64,000 nucleotides of DNA, from positions 2,514,554-2,578,553 of the forward strand of contig NZ_CP039373.1 in assembly GCF_000179235.2 (NCBI RefSeq), written 5' to 3'. Shown here piece after piece: positions 8,481 to 18,306 of the stretch. The DNA comes from Synechococcus sp. CB0101 (lineage in GTDB: Bacteria; Cyanobacteriota; Cyanobacteriia; PCC-6307; Cyanobiaceae). The position numbers were made by a program, and so were the translations under genes. The notes below the pieces were generated by a model. It searched no databases. It saw only the letters and a program-made list of their open reading frames with translations, and was not told where the DNA came from. Every line of letters starts with the position of its first letter. The stretch's first letter is position 1.

Positions 8481-9541
8481 CACAGCACCTCCTGGCTCAG
8501 CACGCCGAGGCCCGGCCGCGGCGCTGGCCGCTGCACATCCCCTTCCCGCTCGGGGCCAGCAAAGGGGTCGTCGATCAGGTTGAGGTGGCTATCGAGATCA
8601 GGCCACTGCACCAGCGGCAGCAGCTGGGCCGCGGCGCTGTTGAGCAGCCCACCATCGGAATAACAGCCGACCATCACCCCGAGGCCAAGACGCCGGGCGG
8701 TGCGCGCCATCGACAGCCCCTCGCTCAGGCCACCGCACTTCACCAATTTGATATTGATGCCCTGCACGTGGGGCGCCAAACGCAAGAGATCGGCCAAATC
8801 CCAGCAGCTTTCATCGGCGACCACGGGAATCGGCGCCAGCCCCTGCAACGCCGCGAAGCCGGCGGTATCCGCCGCGGCATCGAGCTGGGGCGCCAGGGGC
8901 TGCTCCACCAGCACCACCCCCAGACCGGCCAGCCAGGGAATCATCTGCCGCGCCCCCTCAAGGTCCCAGCCGCCATTGGCATCGATCTGCAGCTCATCAC
9001 CGGCTCGGAGTGCACTGCGCACGGCCTGCACCAGGGCACGGTCGTGGTCGAGGCCATCGGGGGATCCCAGCTTGAGCTTGATGCGGGTGGACGGCAGCTG
9101 CAGCCGCCAGCGCTCAAGCCGCGCCAGCACCGCCTCGATCGCACCCAAGCCGAGGGTCACGCTGGTGGCGGCGCAGGCCCCTGGATCCAGCCCCCAGAGC
9201 CGGTGCAGCGGTTGCCCCAGGCGCTGCCCCCACCAATCGTGCAGGGCAAGATCCAGGCCGCAGCGCGCCGGTGGGCTGAGGGTCTCCAGCAGCGGCTCCA
9301 GCGCCTGCAACGGCTGCGGGTCCAAAGCGGCAAGCACCGGTGCCAGGGCCTCCAGCTCGGCGGCGATGGCATCGGTGTCATAAGCGCGATGGCCGGTGTC
9401 GAAACCGCCGGTCTCGCCCCGGCCGATCAGGCCCTCGTGCTCAAGCTCGAGCAGCAGATGCTCCACCGCGCTGGTGGTGCCGCGGCTGATGGCCAGGGGC
9501 ACAGCCTTGCTCAGGCGAAAGCGATGCAGGCGAAGGCGCAT
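8480..9541 (-). CDS. Dipeptide (L-Ala-D/L-Glu) epimerase, enolase superfamily
   Basis: A 353-residue enolase-superfamily enzyme of the muconate-lactonizing subgroup. Visible catalytic parts are the KLK lysine (in RIKLKLG), the metal ligands in DANGGW, VEQP and ADES, and the second-face lysine in NIKLVKCGG, with a DLDSH segment near the C-terminus. Family members of this type epimerise L-Ala-D-Glu released during murein turnover, although dipeptide specificity varies and cannot be read here. It is first in a two-gene leftward operon with the DUF1611 gene. Confidence 0.83.
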   Translation of the reverse strand: MRLRLHRFRLSKAVPLAISRGTTSAVEHLLLELEHEGLIGRGETGGFDTGHRAYDTDAIAAELEALAPVLAALDPQPLQALEPLLETLSPPARCGLDLALHDWWGQRLGQPLHRLWGLDPGACAATSVTLGLGAIEAVLARLERWRLQLPSTRIKLKLGSPDGLDHDRALVQAVRSALRAGDELQIDANGGWDLEGARQMIPWLAGLGVVLVEQPLAPQLDAAADTAGFAALQGLAPIPVVADESCWDLADLLRLAPHVQGINIKLVKCGGLSEGLSMARTARRLGLGVMVGCYSDGGLLNSAAAQLLPLVQWPDLDSHLNLIDDPFAGPEREGDVQRPAPRPGLGVLSQEVL

Positions 9542-9741
9542 GGCCCCACGGCGCTGCCCTCAAGCTGGCACGGGCGCACCGCCGCCGCCAGGCCTGGAGG
9601 CGAGTTGAGCTGTTCGGGCTGCATCTCCGGGAGTGAGACCACATCAAGCGAGATCTGGGCCCACTCCCAGAGGCACCCAGCCACAAGCAACCCAGCTACA
9701 GGCCATCGCAGCCCAACCCCGCGATACCGGAGACTGAGTTG

Positions 9742-11136
9742 ATGACGGCGACATCTCTACGTACATCTCCCTCCCCCACCACAGCGGGCGGGCGCGGCAG
9801 CTACTGGATCACCACCTTCGGCTGCCAGATGAACAAGGCGGATTCCGAGCGGATGGCCGGGATCCTCGAATCGATGGGCTACAGCGAAGCCCAGGCGGAG
9901 CTCGAGGCTGATCTGGTGCTCTACAACACCTGCACGATCCGCGATAACGCCGAACAGAAGGTTTACAGCTACTTAGGTCGCCAGGCCCAGCGCAAACGCG
10001 TCAACCCCAACCTCACCCTGGTGGTGGCCGGCTGCGTGGCCCAGCAGGAGGGCGAATCGCTGCTGCGGCGCGTGCCCGAGCTCGATCTGGTGATGGGCCC
10101 CCAGCACGCCAACCGCCTCGATGTGCTGCTGGCCCAGGTGGAGCAGGGCCAGCAGGTGGTGGCCACCGAAGAGCACCACATCCTTGAAGACATCACCACC
10201 GCCCGCCGCGACAGCTCGATCTGCGGCTGGGTGAATGTGATCTACGGCTGCAACGAGCGCTGCACCTATTGCGTGGTGCCCTCGGTGCGCGGCAAGGAGC
10301 AATCGCGGCTGCCGGAAGCGATCAAACTGGAGATGGAAGGCCTGGCCGCCCAGGGCTTCAAAGAGATCACCCTGCTCGGGCAAAACATCGACGCCTACGG
10401 CCGCGATCTGCCCGGCATCACGCCGGAGGGGCGCCGCCAACACACCCTCACCGATCTGCTGCAATTCGTGCACAACGTGGAGGGGCTCGAGCGGATCCGC
10501 TTCGCCACCAGCCACCCGCGCTATTTCACCGAACGGCTGATCGATGCCTGCGCCGATCTGCCGAAGGTGTGCGAGCACTTCCACATCCCCTTCCAGAGCG
10601 GCGACGACGACGTGCTCAAGGCGATGGCCCGTGGCTACACGGTGGATCGCTACCGCCGCATCATCGAGCGCATCCGCGAACGCATGCCCGATGCCTCCAT
10701 CAGCGCTGATGTGATCGTGGCCTTCCCGGGCGAAACCGATGCCCAATACCGCCGCACCCTCGATCTGATCGAGGAGATCGGCTTCGATCAGGTGAACACC
10801 GCCGCCTATTCACCGCGGCCCAACACACCCGCCGCCGACTGGCCCGATCAGCTGAGCGAGGAGGTGAAGGTGGAGCGCCTCAGGGAGATCAATGCACTGG
10901 TGGAGCGCGTGGCCAAGGGCCGCAGCGCCCGTTATGCCGGCCGCACCGAACAGGTGCTCGTGGAAGGCATCAACCCCAAAGATGGCGACCAGGTGATGGG
11001 GCGCACTCGCACCAACCGGCTCACCTTTTTCGCCGCCGCCCGCACGGATGGCAACCGGTGGGAACCCGGCGATCTGGTGGATGTGCGGATTGATGAGGTG
11101 CGGGCCTTCTCCCTCAGCGGCACAGCCCAGCCGTAG
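9742..11136 (+). CDS. miaB: tRNA-2-methylthio-N6-dimethylallyladenosine synthase
   Basis: MiaB is a radical-SAM methylthiotransferase that adds the 2-methylthio group to i6A37 in tRNAs reading UNN codons. The N-terminal UPF0004 domain supplies three cysteines for the auxiliary cluster (in [15 protein letters not shown] and VAGCVAQQ). The radical-SAM cluster motif CNERCTYC lies near residue 172, and a TRAM domain ends the protein ([11 protein letters not shown]). The ATG at 9742 is preferred to the adjoining TTG at 9739. Length (464 aa) is normal. The 200 bases upstream hold no gene. Confidence 0.95.
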   Translation: MTATSLRTSPSPTTAGGRGSYWITTFGCQMNKADSERMAGILESMGYSEAQAELEADLVLYNTCTIRDNAEQKVYSYLGRQAQRKRVNPNLTLVVAGCVAQQEGESLLRRVPELDLVMGPQHANRLDVLLAQVEQGQQVVATEEHHILEDITTARRDSSICGWVNVIYGCNERCTYCVVPSVRGKEQSRLPEAIKLEMEGLAAQGFKEITLLGQNIDAYGRDLPGITPEGRRQHTLTDLLQFVHNVEGLERIRFATSHPRYFTERLIDACADLPKVCEHFHIPFQSGDDDVLKAMARGYTVDRYRRIIERIRERMPDASISADVIVAFPGETDAQYRRTLDLIEEIGFDQVNTAAYSPRPNTPAADWPDQLSEEVKVERLREINALVERVAKGRSARYAGRTEQVLVEGINPKDGDQVMGRTRTNRLTFFAAARTDGNRWEPGDLVDVRIDEVRAFSLSGTAQP

Positions 11137-11189
11137 GCCTGGTCAGCGCGGGGATCGCTGATACGTTTGGCCTCTCGATCCCAGCGCCC

Positions 11190-12284
11190 ATGACCCGCGA
11201 ACCCATGCAACTCGGCCTGGTGTTCGGCGGTGTGTCAGGTGAGCATGCGGTGTCGATCCGCTCGGCCAACACCGTGGCTGCGGCGCTGCGGCGCGGGGCC
11301 AACGCTGAGCGTTACCAGCTCAGCTGCTTCTACATCGATCAATGGGGCCACTGGTGGCCGCCAGCCGTCGCCGATGCCGTGCTGGCCAAGGGCACCCCGG
11401 CCAGCCGCGAAGAGTTGCCGGCGGCACCGCTCCGGCCGGGCTTTCAAGGCTTTCCTGAAGGCGCGCTGGATATGCAGGTGTGGGTGCCGGTGCTGCATGG
11501 CCCGAACGGCGAAGACGGCACCATCCAGGGCCTGTTCAGCCTGATGCAGGTGCCCTTCGTGGGATCCGGCGTGCTCGGCTCCGCCGTTGGGATGGACAAG
11601 CAGGCGATGAAGGCCGCCTTTGCCGCCGCCGGCCTGCCCCAAGTGCCCTACGCCTGTGTGGATGCGCAAGAGCTGGAGGCTGATCCCCAGGCCCTGCTCG
11701 ACCGGCTGGAGCAGCAGCTTGGCTATCCCTGCTTCATCAAACCCGCCAACCTGGGCTCCTCGGTTGGCATCAGCAAAGCCACCAACCGCAGCGAGTTGCT
11801 AGCGGGCCTGGAGCTGGCCGCCAGCCACGACCCACGCCTGGTGGTGGAGCAGGGCATCGATGCCCGCGAACTGGAATGTGCCGTGCTCGGCGGCCGCAGC
11901 ATGCAGGCCTCCGTGCTGGGGGAAATCTGCTTCGACGCGGACTGGTACGACTACGACACCAAATACAGCGACGGCAAAAGCCACACCGTGATCCCGGCGG
12001 AGGTGAGCAGTGCGATCAGCGACCGCGCCCGCAGCATGGCCATCGCCGCCTGCCGGGCCGTGGCGGCCGAGGGCCTGGCCCGGGTGGATTTTTTCCTGGA
12101 TCGCAGCAGCGGTGATCTCTGGTTGAACGAGATCAACACCCTGCCCGGCTTCACCAGCCAGAGCATGTATCCGATGCTCTGGGAGGCAAGCGGGTTACCG
12201 CTCGACGCATTGGTGCACCAACTGGTGCAACTGGCGCAAGAATCAGGCACACCGGCGCTGGGGAGGAGGGCTGAAGCCGCATGA
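11190..12284 (+). CDS. ddl: D-alanine--D-alanine ligase
   Basis: An ATP-grasp ligase that makes the D-Ala-D-Ala dipeptide for the peptidoglycan stem. The N-terminus has the [17 protein letters not shown] motif. The ATP-grasp core includes [15 protein letters not shown], and the metal-binding end is [17 protein letters not shown]. Length (364 aa) fits the larger Ddl class. It heads a block ddl - unknown membrane protein - ftsQ - ftsZ that links wall-precursor synthesis to division. The stop overlaps the next start as ATGA. Confidence 0.95.
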   Translation: MTREPMQLGLVFGGVSGEHAVSIRSANTVAAALRRGANAERYQLSCFYIDQWGHWWPPAVADAVLAKGTPASREELPAAPLRPGFQGFPEGALDMQVWVPVLHGPNGEDGTIQGLFSLMQVPFVGSGVLGSAVGMDKQAMKAAFAAAGLPQVPYACVDAQELEADPQALLDRLEQQLGYPCFIKPANLGSSVGISKATNRSELLAGLELAASHDPRLVVEQGIDARELECAVLGGRSMQASVLGEICFDADWYDYDTKYSDGKSHTVIPAEVSSAISDRARSMAIAACRAVAAEGLARVDFFLDRSSGDLWLNEINTLPGFTSQSMYPMLWEASGLPLDALVHQLVQLAQESGTPALGRRAEAA

Positions 12285-12691
12285 GTCACGGGTTGCTCTG
12301 GCTGCCACTGCTGGTGGTGTTCCCGCTGATCACAGCCCTGGGCTGGCTGGAACGGCGGCGTCAGCGTCTGTTCCGCGACTGGGCCGACGGCGCTGAACTC
12401 TCCAAGCTCGACGATTGCGGCGGCGCCCGCCTGATCAACGGGGTGCTCACCTGGAGCGTGTTCGCCTCCGGCAAGCTCGAGGAGAAAGGCCAGTTTGAGG
12501 TGAAAACCCTTGAGAAGGTGGAGCTGCTGGCGCTCGGATCGGGCGAAGCACCGCTCACCGATGAATCACAGGGTGCCTGCCGCCTGCGTCTGATCAGCGG
12601 CAACACCCATCAGGATGTGCCTTTCGCCGATGCCGATCGCGCCCGCCGCTGGATCGCCGAGCTGATGTCGCGCTCGCGCTGCGAGCTGTGA
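12281..12691 (+). CDS. Uncharacterised single-span membrane protein between ddl and ftsQ
   Basis: A 136-residue protein not assigned to a named family. Residues 4-22 are hydrophobic (a likely membrane anchor) and are followed by a basic stretch (RRRQR). The rest appears to be a soluble beta-rich domain rich in charged residues, ending in RSRCEL. It overlaps ddl by 4 bases (ATGA) and ftsQ by 4 bases (GTGA), so it should be made together with the wall and division proteins. A role in envelope or division is inferred from position only. Confidence 0.78.
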   Translation: MSHGLLWLPLLVVFPLITALGWLERRRQRLFRDWADGAELSKLDDCGGARLINGVLTWSVFASGKLEEKGQFEVKTLEKVELLALGSGEAPLTDESQGACRLRLISGNTHQDVPFADADRARRWIAELMSRSRCEL

Positions 12692-13587
12692 CCCGAACCC
12701 CCACCCGTCCTTCGCTGGCCCCGGAACGGCGTAAGCAGCTGCGCCAGCAACGCCGCCAGGAGCGCCTGCGGCAGTTGTGGCGCATCAGCCTCTTCAGCGC
12801 CGCAGCCGCTGGGCTGGGCTGGGGCTTGCTGCGCCAGGGCTGGGTGCTGCGCAGCCCTGATCAAATCGAGGTACTGGGCAGCTCTCAGGTGAATCGCGAG
12901 CAGGTGATCCGCGAAGCCCAGCTGCGGCTGCCGCAACCGCTTTTAGGCCTCAAACCGCAGGAACTGGCCCAGCGGCTTTCGGCTGGATTGCCCGTGGAGC
13001 AGGTGCAGGTGAGCCGGTTGATGCTGCCGCCGCGACTTCGCATCACCCTGGTGGAACGGGAAGCCGTGGCCCAGGCCCAGCGCCGCTCCAGCAAAGGGAT
13101 GGAGCGGGGCTACGTGGATCGCCTCGGCAACTGGATGACCAGCCGGCAGCAGCGGGGCAGCGGCGCCAACCGCACTCCGCAGGTGATGGTGCTGGGCTGG
13201 CAGGAACGGCTGCGGGCACCCCTGGCCGACATCCTTGCCCAACAGAACGAACTGGGCAGCACCCTGCAGCAGGTTCGCTTTGAGCCCAACGGCAGCCTCT
13301 GGCTGCGCACCGCCGCCTTGGGCGATGTGCACCTCGGGCTTCCAGATCAACGGCTGAGCCGGCGCCTCGATGTGCTGCGCCATCTCTCCACCCACCTACC
13401 GAAGCAGATCAAAACGCTGAAGATCCAATCGATCGATCTGAGCGATCCGGAGCAACCCGAACTCGGCCTACCGGGCAAGGGGCGCATCAGCATTGCCGCC
13501 CTGCAGAAAGCCATCGCCGAGGCCAACCGTCCACCACAGACACCCGGCACAACCAACCAGCCCGCACCAGCCCCCACTGCGGACTAA
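12688..13587 (+). CDS. ftsQ: FtsQ-type cell division protein (POTRA domain)
   Basis: A bitopic protein of 299 residues. It has a basic, arginine-rich cytoplasmic tail (residues 1-30), one transmembrane segment (about 33-52) and a periplasmic POTRA domain (IEVLGSSQVNREQVIREAQL). A beta domain follows with the ERxAVAQ motif, where FtsQ proteins have ERxPVA. The tail after about residue 270 is low-complexity, rich in Pro and Thr. FtsQ scaffolds the FtsB/L division subcomplex. The GTG start overlaps the upstream gene, and the position just before ftsZ supports the assignment. Confidence 0.88.
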   Translation: MTRTPTRPSLAPERRKQLRQQRRQERLRQLWRISLFSAAAAGLGWGLLRQGWVLRSPDQIEVLGSSQVNREQVIREAQLRLPQPLLGLKPQELAQRLSAGLPVEQVQVSRLMLPPRLRITLVEREAVAQAQRRSSKGMERGYVDRLGNWMTSRQQRGSGANRTPQVMVLGWQERLRAPLADILAQQNELGSTLQQVRFEPNGSLWLRTAALGDVHLGLPDQRLSRRLDVLRHLSTHLPKQIKTLKIQSIDLSDPEQPELGLPGKGRISIAALQKAIAEANRPPQTPGTTNQPAPAPTAD

Positions 13588-13717
13588 CGGAAGGTCTCTA
13601 CAAACAGCACTGCAGCAAAGAGATCAGCGTTCAAACGGTGACAGGTCATTGCTTCGCCTGTTGCTACCGGCAAAGGTGTGATGATTCCTGCGGCTGATCG
13701 AACAGATCAACGACATA

Positions 13718-14860
13718 ATGCTGCGCAGCACCACAGGCATGGGACCTTCTATGGAGATGGCAGCTGAAGGCCTCAGTGCCAGCAGCAATGGAGCCAGCGG
13801 GATCGTTCCCAGCCAATCGGCTCGCATTGAAGTGATTGGTGTGGGTGGCGGCGGCAGCAATGCCGTCAACCGCATGATCGCCTCCGATCTCCAAGGGGTG
13901 GGCTATCGCGTGCTGAACACCGATGCCCAGGCGTTGCTGCAGTCCGCGTCGAAACAACGGGTGCAACTGGGTCAGAAGCTGACCCGCGGTCTTGGCGCCG
14001 GCGGCAATCCCGCCATCGGCCAGAAAGCCGCTGAAGAATCCCGCAGCGACCTGGCCCAGACCCTGCAGGGCACCGATCTGGTGTTCATCGCCGCCGGCAT
14101 GGGCGGCGGCACCGGCACCGGCGCTGCTCCTGTGGTGGCGGAAGTGGCCAAAGAGTGTGGTGCCCTCACCGTGGGCATCGTCACCAAGCCGTTTGCCTTT
14201 GAAGGCCGGCGCCGCATGCGCCAGGCCGAAGAAGGCATCGCCCGGCTTTCCGAGCATGTGGACACGCTGATCGTGATCCCGAACGACCGCCTGCGCGAAG
14301 CCATCGCCGGCGCACCGCTGCAGGACGCCTTCCGCGCCGCCGATGACGTGCTGCGCATGGGTGTGAAGGGCATCAGCGACATCATCACCAAGCCGGGCTT
14401 GGTGAACGTGGACTTCGCCGATGTGCGCTCGGTGATGACCGATGCCGGCACCGCGCTGCTGGGGCTGGGTGTGGGCTCAGGCCGCTCCCGCGCCACCGAA
14501 GCTGCCCAAGCCGCCATTAGCAGCCCACTGCTGGAGGCCGCTCGCATCGATGGGGCCAAGGGCTGCGTGATCAACATCTCCGGCGGTAAGGACATGACCC
14601 TGGAGGACATGACCACCGCGTCTGAGGTGATTTACGACGTGGTGGACCCGGAGGCCAACATCATCGTGGGCGCCGTGGTGGATGAGCGTCTTGAAGGTGA
14701 AATCCACGTGACCGTGATCGCCACCGGCTTCGAGGGCGGCGGCAGCTACCGGCCCGAGCGCTCCATCGCCAGTTACGCCAGCACCAACGCCAGTAGCGAC
14801 ACCGATCAATCAGGTGCCGCCATCCCCTCCTTCCTGCTGAACCGTCAGCGCGAGAGCTGA
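13718..14860 (+). CDS. ftsZ: Cell division GTPase FtsZ
   Basis: The tubulin homologue that forms the division ring. The tubulin signature GGGTGTGAAP, the N-terminal VGGGGSNAVNRM loop, the synergy-loop region NVDFADVRSVM and a short C-terminal peptide IPSFLLNRQ (partner-binding tail) are all visible. Length is 380 aa. The first ATG (13718) gives a short variable N-tail; ATGs at 13739 and 13751 are alternatives. A 130-base gap after ftsQ leaves room for its own promoter, and a strong terminator follows at 14893-14933. Confidence 0.96.
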   Translation: MLRSTTGMGPSMEMAAEGLSASSNGASGIVPSQSARIEVIGVGGGGSNAVNRMIASDLQGVGYRVLNTDAQALLQSASKQRVQLGQKLTRGLGAGGNPAIGQKAAEESRSDLAQTLQGTDLVFIAAGMGGGTGTGAAPVVAEVAKECGALTVGIVTKPFAFEGRRRMRQAEEGIARLSEHVDTLIVIPNDRLREAIAGAPLQDAFRAADDVLRMGVKGISDIITKPGLVNVDFADVRSVMTDAGTALLGLGVGSGRSRATEAAQAAISSPLLEAARIDGAKGCVINISGGKDMTLEDMTTASEVIYDVVDPEANIIVGAVVDERLEGEIHVTVIATGFEGGGSYRPERSIASYASTNASSDTDQSGAAIPSFLLNRQRES

Positions 14861-14892
14861 AGCCGGATCCGGTTCAGAACTCCACCCACAAC

Positions 14893-14933
14893 AAAGGGCC
14901 GAGAGCGGATGCATCCAGCTCTCGGCCCTTTTT
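14893..14933 (+). terminator. Bidirectional terminator between ftsZ and the SRP RNA
   Basis: GGGCCGAGAGC (14896-14906) pairs perfectly with GCTCTCGGCCC (14918-14928). The loop itself contains the palindrome GGATGCATCC. Five T residues follow on the plus strand and AAA precedes on the left, so the stem can end ftsZ rightward and the SRP RNA leftward. Confidence 0.9.
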
Positions 14934-14940
14934 GATTGAG

Positions 14941-15036
14941 GTGACCCGGAGTCCACGCCTGCTCAGAGCATCCCGTGTGGCTGCTCCCTTCCGGTCCTGA
15001 CCAGATTTGGGCGTCCGGGCCGCATGGGTCCGAGTC
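14941..15036 (-). ncRNA. ffs: Small (4.5S-type) signal recognition particle RNA
   Basis: On the minus strand the conserved SRP apical domain is present: GGTCAGGACCGGAAGGGAGCAGCC, given here as GGTCAGGACC (14995-15004) followed by GGAAGG and GAGCAGCC. Flanking arms GACCC...CCGG and CCGGGTC close the hairpin, giving about 95 nt. This RNA binds Ffh for co-translational membrane targeting. Ends are estimated from pairing. A TAGCAT -10-like hexamer lies at 15043-15048 on the minus strand, about 7 bases upstream of the inferred 5' end. Confidence 0.92.
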
Positions 15037-15042
15037 GAGCAG

Positions 15043-15048
15043 ATGCTA
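15043..15048 (-). promoter_or_regulatory. Possible -10 element of the SRP RNA promoter
   Basis: TAGCAT on the minus strand, preceded by TTGC, sits 7 bases before the inferred ffs 5' end. No clear -35 is seen 17 bases upstream. The element coincides with an in-frame ATG of panB, which argues for a later panB start. Confidence 0.35.
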
Positions 15049-15078
15049 GCAATGGGCCTCGGCCATCAGTGCTCCGGC

Positions 15079-15924
15079 GTGCGACCTGCTGATCTGCTCA
15101 CCTGCAAGCAGGAAGGGAGGCCCATCGCCGCCCTCACCGCCTGGGATGCCCTCTCGGCCGCGCTGGTGGAGCAGGCCGGCGCCGACGTGATCCTGGTTGG
15201 GGATTCTCTGGCGATGGTGGTGCTTGGCCATGCCACCACCCTTCCCGTCACGCTGGAAGAAATGATCCTGCACACCCGCGCCGTGGGGCGGGGGCTGCAG
15301 CAGCCGGCGGCGCAACAACCGCTGATCGTCACCGATCTGCCCTTCCTCAGCTACCAGTGCGGCGGTGATGCCGCCGTGGCCGCCGCAGGGCGTGTGCTCA
15401 AAGACAGCCCCGCCGCCGCCGTGAAGCTGGAGGGCGCTGAGCCTGAAACCATCGCGGTGGTGGATCGGCTGGTGCGCAGCGGCATCCCGGTGATGGGGCA
15501 CCTGGGGCTCACACCGCAATCCGTACATCAACTGGGCTACCGGCGTCAGGCCAACGACCCCCTCAGCCAGGAACGGCTGCGCCGCCAGGCCAGGGATCTG
15601 CAGGCCGCCGGCTGTTTTGCGCTGGTGATCGAGCATGTGCCTGCCGAGCTGGCGGCAGGTCTCAGCCAGGAGCTCACCATCCCGGTGATCGGCATCGGCG
15701 CCGGCGATCAGTGCGATGGCCAGGTGCGCGTGACTGCCGATCTGCTGGGGCTCACCGAACGCCAACCTCCCTTCTCTCCGCCGCTGCTGGCCGGCCGGCA
15801 GCTCTGCATCGAAGCCCTCAGGGGCTGGGTGGCAGGCCTGCAACCGCAGAGCCCTCCTCCTCCCACCAACCCAGTAACTCCCGCAGCACCGCATTGCTCA
15901 GAGCCAGGCCTTCGGGATCACTGA
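15079..15924 (+). CDS. panB: 3-methyl-2-oxobutanoate hydroxymethyltransferase
   Basis: PanB adds a hydroxymethyl group from methylene-THF to ketoisovalerate to make ketopantoate for CoA synthesis. The motifs [49 protein letters not shown] and IGIGAG are diagnostic. The GTG at 15079 is chosen because homologues begin (M)RPADL; ATGs at 15043 and 15052 are alternatives but fall in the ffs promoter region. The C-terminal 35 residues (Pro-rich, ending GLRDH) are unlike PanB and are encoded opposite the end of hemW, a convergent overlap of 107 bases. Confidence 0.88.
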   Translation: MRPADLLTCKQEGRPIAALTAWDALSAALVEQAGADVILVGDSLAMVVLGHATTLPVTLEEMILHTRAVGRGLQQPAAQQPLIVTDLPFLSYQCGGDAAVAAAGRVLKDSPAAAVKLEGAEPETIAVVDRLVRSGIPVMGHLGLTPQSVHQLGYRRQANDPLSQERLRRQARDLQAAGCFALVIEHVPAELAAGLSQELTIPVIGIGAGDQCDGQVRVTADLLGLTERQPPFSPPLLAGRQLCIEALRGWVAGLQPQSPPPPTNPVTPAAPHCSEPGLRDH

Positions 15925-17125
15925 GCCGCCAGCGCGGTCCCTCCTGGCGCAGCAAACCCTGCTCCACAAACGGCTGCCAGCGGCGCCGCAAGCTCTCCGG
16001 GGCCTGCAGCAGCACGCCCTCCCGCCGCCGCAGGCCCACCATCCAGAGCTCATCCAGCGGCATGCCCGCTGCCCCATCGGGAGTCAACGACCCATCGCTC
16101 TGGCGCCTGGCCGCTGCTTGCTGCTCAAGCCAAGCGGCATAGCCCTCGCGCGTGCGTGGTCTGGCTTCTCGAACGCCCCAGGGCGCTGCAGTGGCGCCCA
16201 TGCCAAATCCCCACCAGCCGGCGCCACTCCAGTAGACGCGGTTGTGGCGAGAGGCGTGGCCCGGCAGGGCGTAGTTGGAGATCTCGTAGTGGCCATAGCC
16301 AGCGGCCGCGAGCGTCCGGGCCGTGAGCTCCATCAGATCGGCCGCCAGATCGCTCTCCGGCAGGGCCAAGGTGCCACGCCGCTCCATGCGCTCAAACACG
16401 GTGCCGGGCTCCACGATCAGGTCGTACACCGAGAGATGCGGCGGCCGCAGGGCGATCGCTTGGTGGAGTTGCTCTTGCCAACCGGCCAGGTTCTGCCCGG
16501 GTAGGCCCTGAATCAGATCCAGGCTCCAGCTCTGGAGGCGGCCGTTGGCCTGGGCCTGCCGCAGCCAGCCGGCCGCCTCCAGAAGATCAGCGCTGCGGTG
16601 GCGGCGGCCCAACTGCTCGAGCACCGCATCACTAAAACTCTGGCCCCCCAGGCTCACGCGGGTCACCCCGGCCGCCAGGTAGCCGCTGAGCCGCTGCTGA
16701 TCAAAGCTGGCGGGATCGAGCTCAAGGCTCACCTCAGCCCCGGGCGCCAACCCAAAGCGGCGCCGCAGGGCCGCGAGCAACCCGCGCAGCTGCTCGGCGC
16801 TCAGCAGCGATGGGGTGCCGCCACCCACATACACCGTGGACAAGGGCGGGCCTGTGGGTGCCAGGGCGATCTCGCGCTGCAGCTGCTCCAGGTAGTGGGC
16901 GATGGACGCACTGCCCGGAGCACCGGCCTCGGCGCTGGCGCGATCCCCCAGCGGCACCACCGGGAAATCGCAGTAGAAGCAGCGCCGGTGGCAGAAAGGA
17001 ATGTGCAGATAGGCGCTGCGCGGCGGCCATCCGAGCTGCCCATGCCGGTTACCTTCCCGGGCCAAAGCCGCCGGGATCAGGCATGCTGCCTCTTTCAAGC
17101 CGTCGGCAGCCACAGCACCGGTCAT
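15818..17125 (-). CDS. hemW: HemW-like radical SAM heme chaperone / coproporphyrinogen oxidase-like
   Basis: A radical-SAM protein of 435 residues with the 4Fe-4S motif CHRRCFYC near residue 47 and the SAM-binding GGGTPSLL segment. It also has an HIPFC opening and a C-terminal HemN-like winged domain. HemW homologues bind heme and are distinct from true HemN oxidases; which activity applies cannot be read from sequence alone. The ATG at 17125 shares the CATG with the start of the divergent PIN-TRAM gene. Its 3' end overlaps panB by 107 bases. Confidence 0.85.
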   Translation of the reverse strand: MTGAVAADGLKEAACLIPAALAREGNRHGQLGWPPRSAYLHIPFCHRRCFYCDFPVVPLGDRASAEAGAPGSASIAHYLEQLQREIALAPTGPPLSTVYVGGGTPSLLSAEQLRGLLAALRRRFGLAPGAEVSLELDPASFDQQRLSGYLAAGVTRVSLGGQSFSDAVLEQLGRRHRSADLLEAAGWLRQAQANGRLQSWSLDLIQGLPGQNLAGWQEQLHQAIALRPPHLSVYDLIVEPGTVFERMERRGTLALPESDLAADLMELTARTLAAAGYGHYEISNYALPGHASRHNRVYWSGAGWWGFGMGATAAPWGVREARPRTREGYAAWLEQQAAARRQSDGSLTPDGAAGMPLDELWMVGLRRREGVLLQAPESLRRRWQPFVEQGLLRQEGPRWRLSDPEGLALSNAVLRELLGWWEEEGSAVAGLPPSP

Positions 17126-18275
17126 GGTGGACACCCTCATCCTGGTGCTGTTCGTGGTGTCAGGGGCCGCCGCTGGATGGCTGGGGGTCGACCTGCTGCC
17201 CGAACAGCAGCTGATCCGCATCGCCAACCTCGAGCAGCTGAGCTGGATTCTTGGGGCCGGAGGCGGCCTCGCAGGTTTGCTGGCGGGTTTCGTGTTCCAG
17301 CGGCTGCGCAAGCGCCTGATGGAGCAGGTGCGCACGATGCCCACCGATCTGCTGGTGAGCCGCGCGGTGGGCCTGATCCTCGGCCTGCTGGTGGCCAACC
17401 TGCTGATCTCGCCGATCCTCTTCCTCTCCCTGCCCTGGGAGCTGGTGCTGGTGAAGCCTCTGGCAGCCGTAGCGGCGAACGTGTTCTTCGGCGTGTCGGG
17501 CTACAACCTGGCGGAGGTGCACGGCCGCACCCTACTGCGCCTGTTCAATCCCAACAGCACCGAAGCCTTGCTGGTGGCTGATGGTGTGCTGATGCCCGCC
17601 AGCGCCAAGATCCTCGACACCAGCGTGATCATCGACGGCCGGGTGCGCGGCCTGCTCGATTCCGGGCTGCTGGAGGGCCAGGTGATCGTGGCCCAGTCGG
17701 TGATTGATGAACTGCAGGCCCTGGCCGATTCGAGCAACACCGAAAAGCGCAGCAAAGGCCGCCGCGGCCTCAAGCTGCTCAGCAGCCTGCGCGAGCGCTA
17801 TGGCCGCCGGCTGGTGGTGAACACCACCCGCTACGAGGGCAATGGGGTCGACGACAAGCTGCTGAAGCTGGCGGCCGACACCGGCGGCACCCTGCTCACC
17901 GCCGACTACAACCTCACCAAGGTGGCTGAGGTGCAGACCGTGAAGGTGATGAACCTGAGCGAGCTGGTGATCGCCCTACGGCCCGAGGTGCAGCCGGGCG
18001 ATGAGCTCAACCTCAAGATCGTGCGCGACGGCAAGGAAGCCAACCAGGGGGTGGGCTATCTCGACGACGGCACGATGGTGGTGGTGGATGGGGCCCACGG
18101 CCGCAGCGGCGAGCGCCTGCCGGTGGTGATCACCGGGGCTTTGCAAACCCCTACGGGCCGGATGGTGTTCGGCAAACTCGAGGGAGCCAACGGAGCATCT
18201 CCGGCCAAGCCTCGATCGCCGGGCAAGAAATCCGCACCCTCCAAAGGCGATCCGGGCACCGCCAACCCCCGCTAG
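17124..18275 (+). CDS. Membrane-anchored PIN-TRAM domain protein (YacL-like)
   Basis: A 383-residue protein with several N-terminal membrane segments (about residues 4-22, 40-58, 78-95 and 100-118). A PIN nuclease domain follows (KILDTSVIIDGRVRGLL, then VDDKLLKLA, then LLTADYNLTKVAEVQ, supplying the acidic metal ligands). A TRAM RNA-binding domain ends the folded part (EANQGVGYLDDGTMVVVDGA), with a basic Lys/Pro tail after it. The architecture matches Bacillus YacL and cyanobacterial relatives, probably membrane-tethered ribonucleases. Substrate is unknown. Its ATG overlaps the hemW start codon on the other strand. Confidence 0.86.
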   Translation: MVDTLILVLFVVSGAAAGWLGVDLLPEQQLIRIANLEQLSWILGAGGGLAGLLAGFVFQRLRKRLMEQVRTMPTDLLVSRAVGLILGLLVANLLISPILFLSLPWELVLVKPLAAVAANVFFGVSGYNLAEVHGRTLLRLFNPNSTEALLVADGVLMPASAKILDTSVIIDGRVRGLLDSGLLEGQVIVAQSVIDELQALADSSNTEKRSKGRRGLKLLSSLRERYGRRLVVNTTRYEGNGVDDKLLKLAADTGGTLLTADYNLTKVAEVQTVKVMNLSELVIALRPEVQPGDELNLKIVRDGKEANQGVGYLDDGTMVVVDGAHGRSGERLPVVITGALQTPTGRMVFGKLEGANGASPAKPRSPGKKSAPSKGDPGTANPR

Positions 18276-18306
18276 GCTCCCGGCTCAGGCCTGCAGTGAT
18301 CCGCGG

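Noticed and set aside
16440-16465. HIP1 octamer GCGATCGC as a cyanobacterial repeat
   Set aside because: A copy lies within hemW, but I do not see the frequent occurrence expected for HIP1-rich genomes, so it is not reported as a repeat feature.
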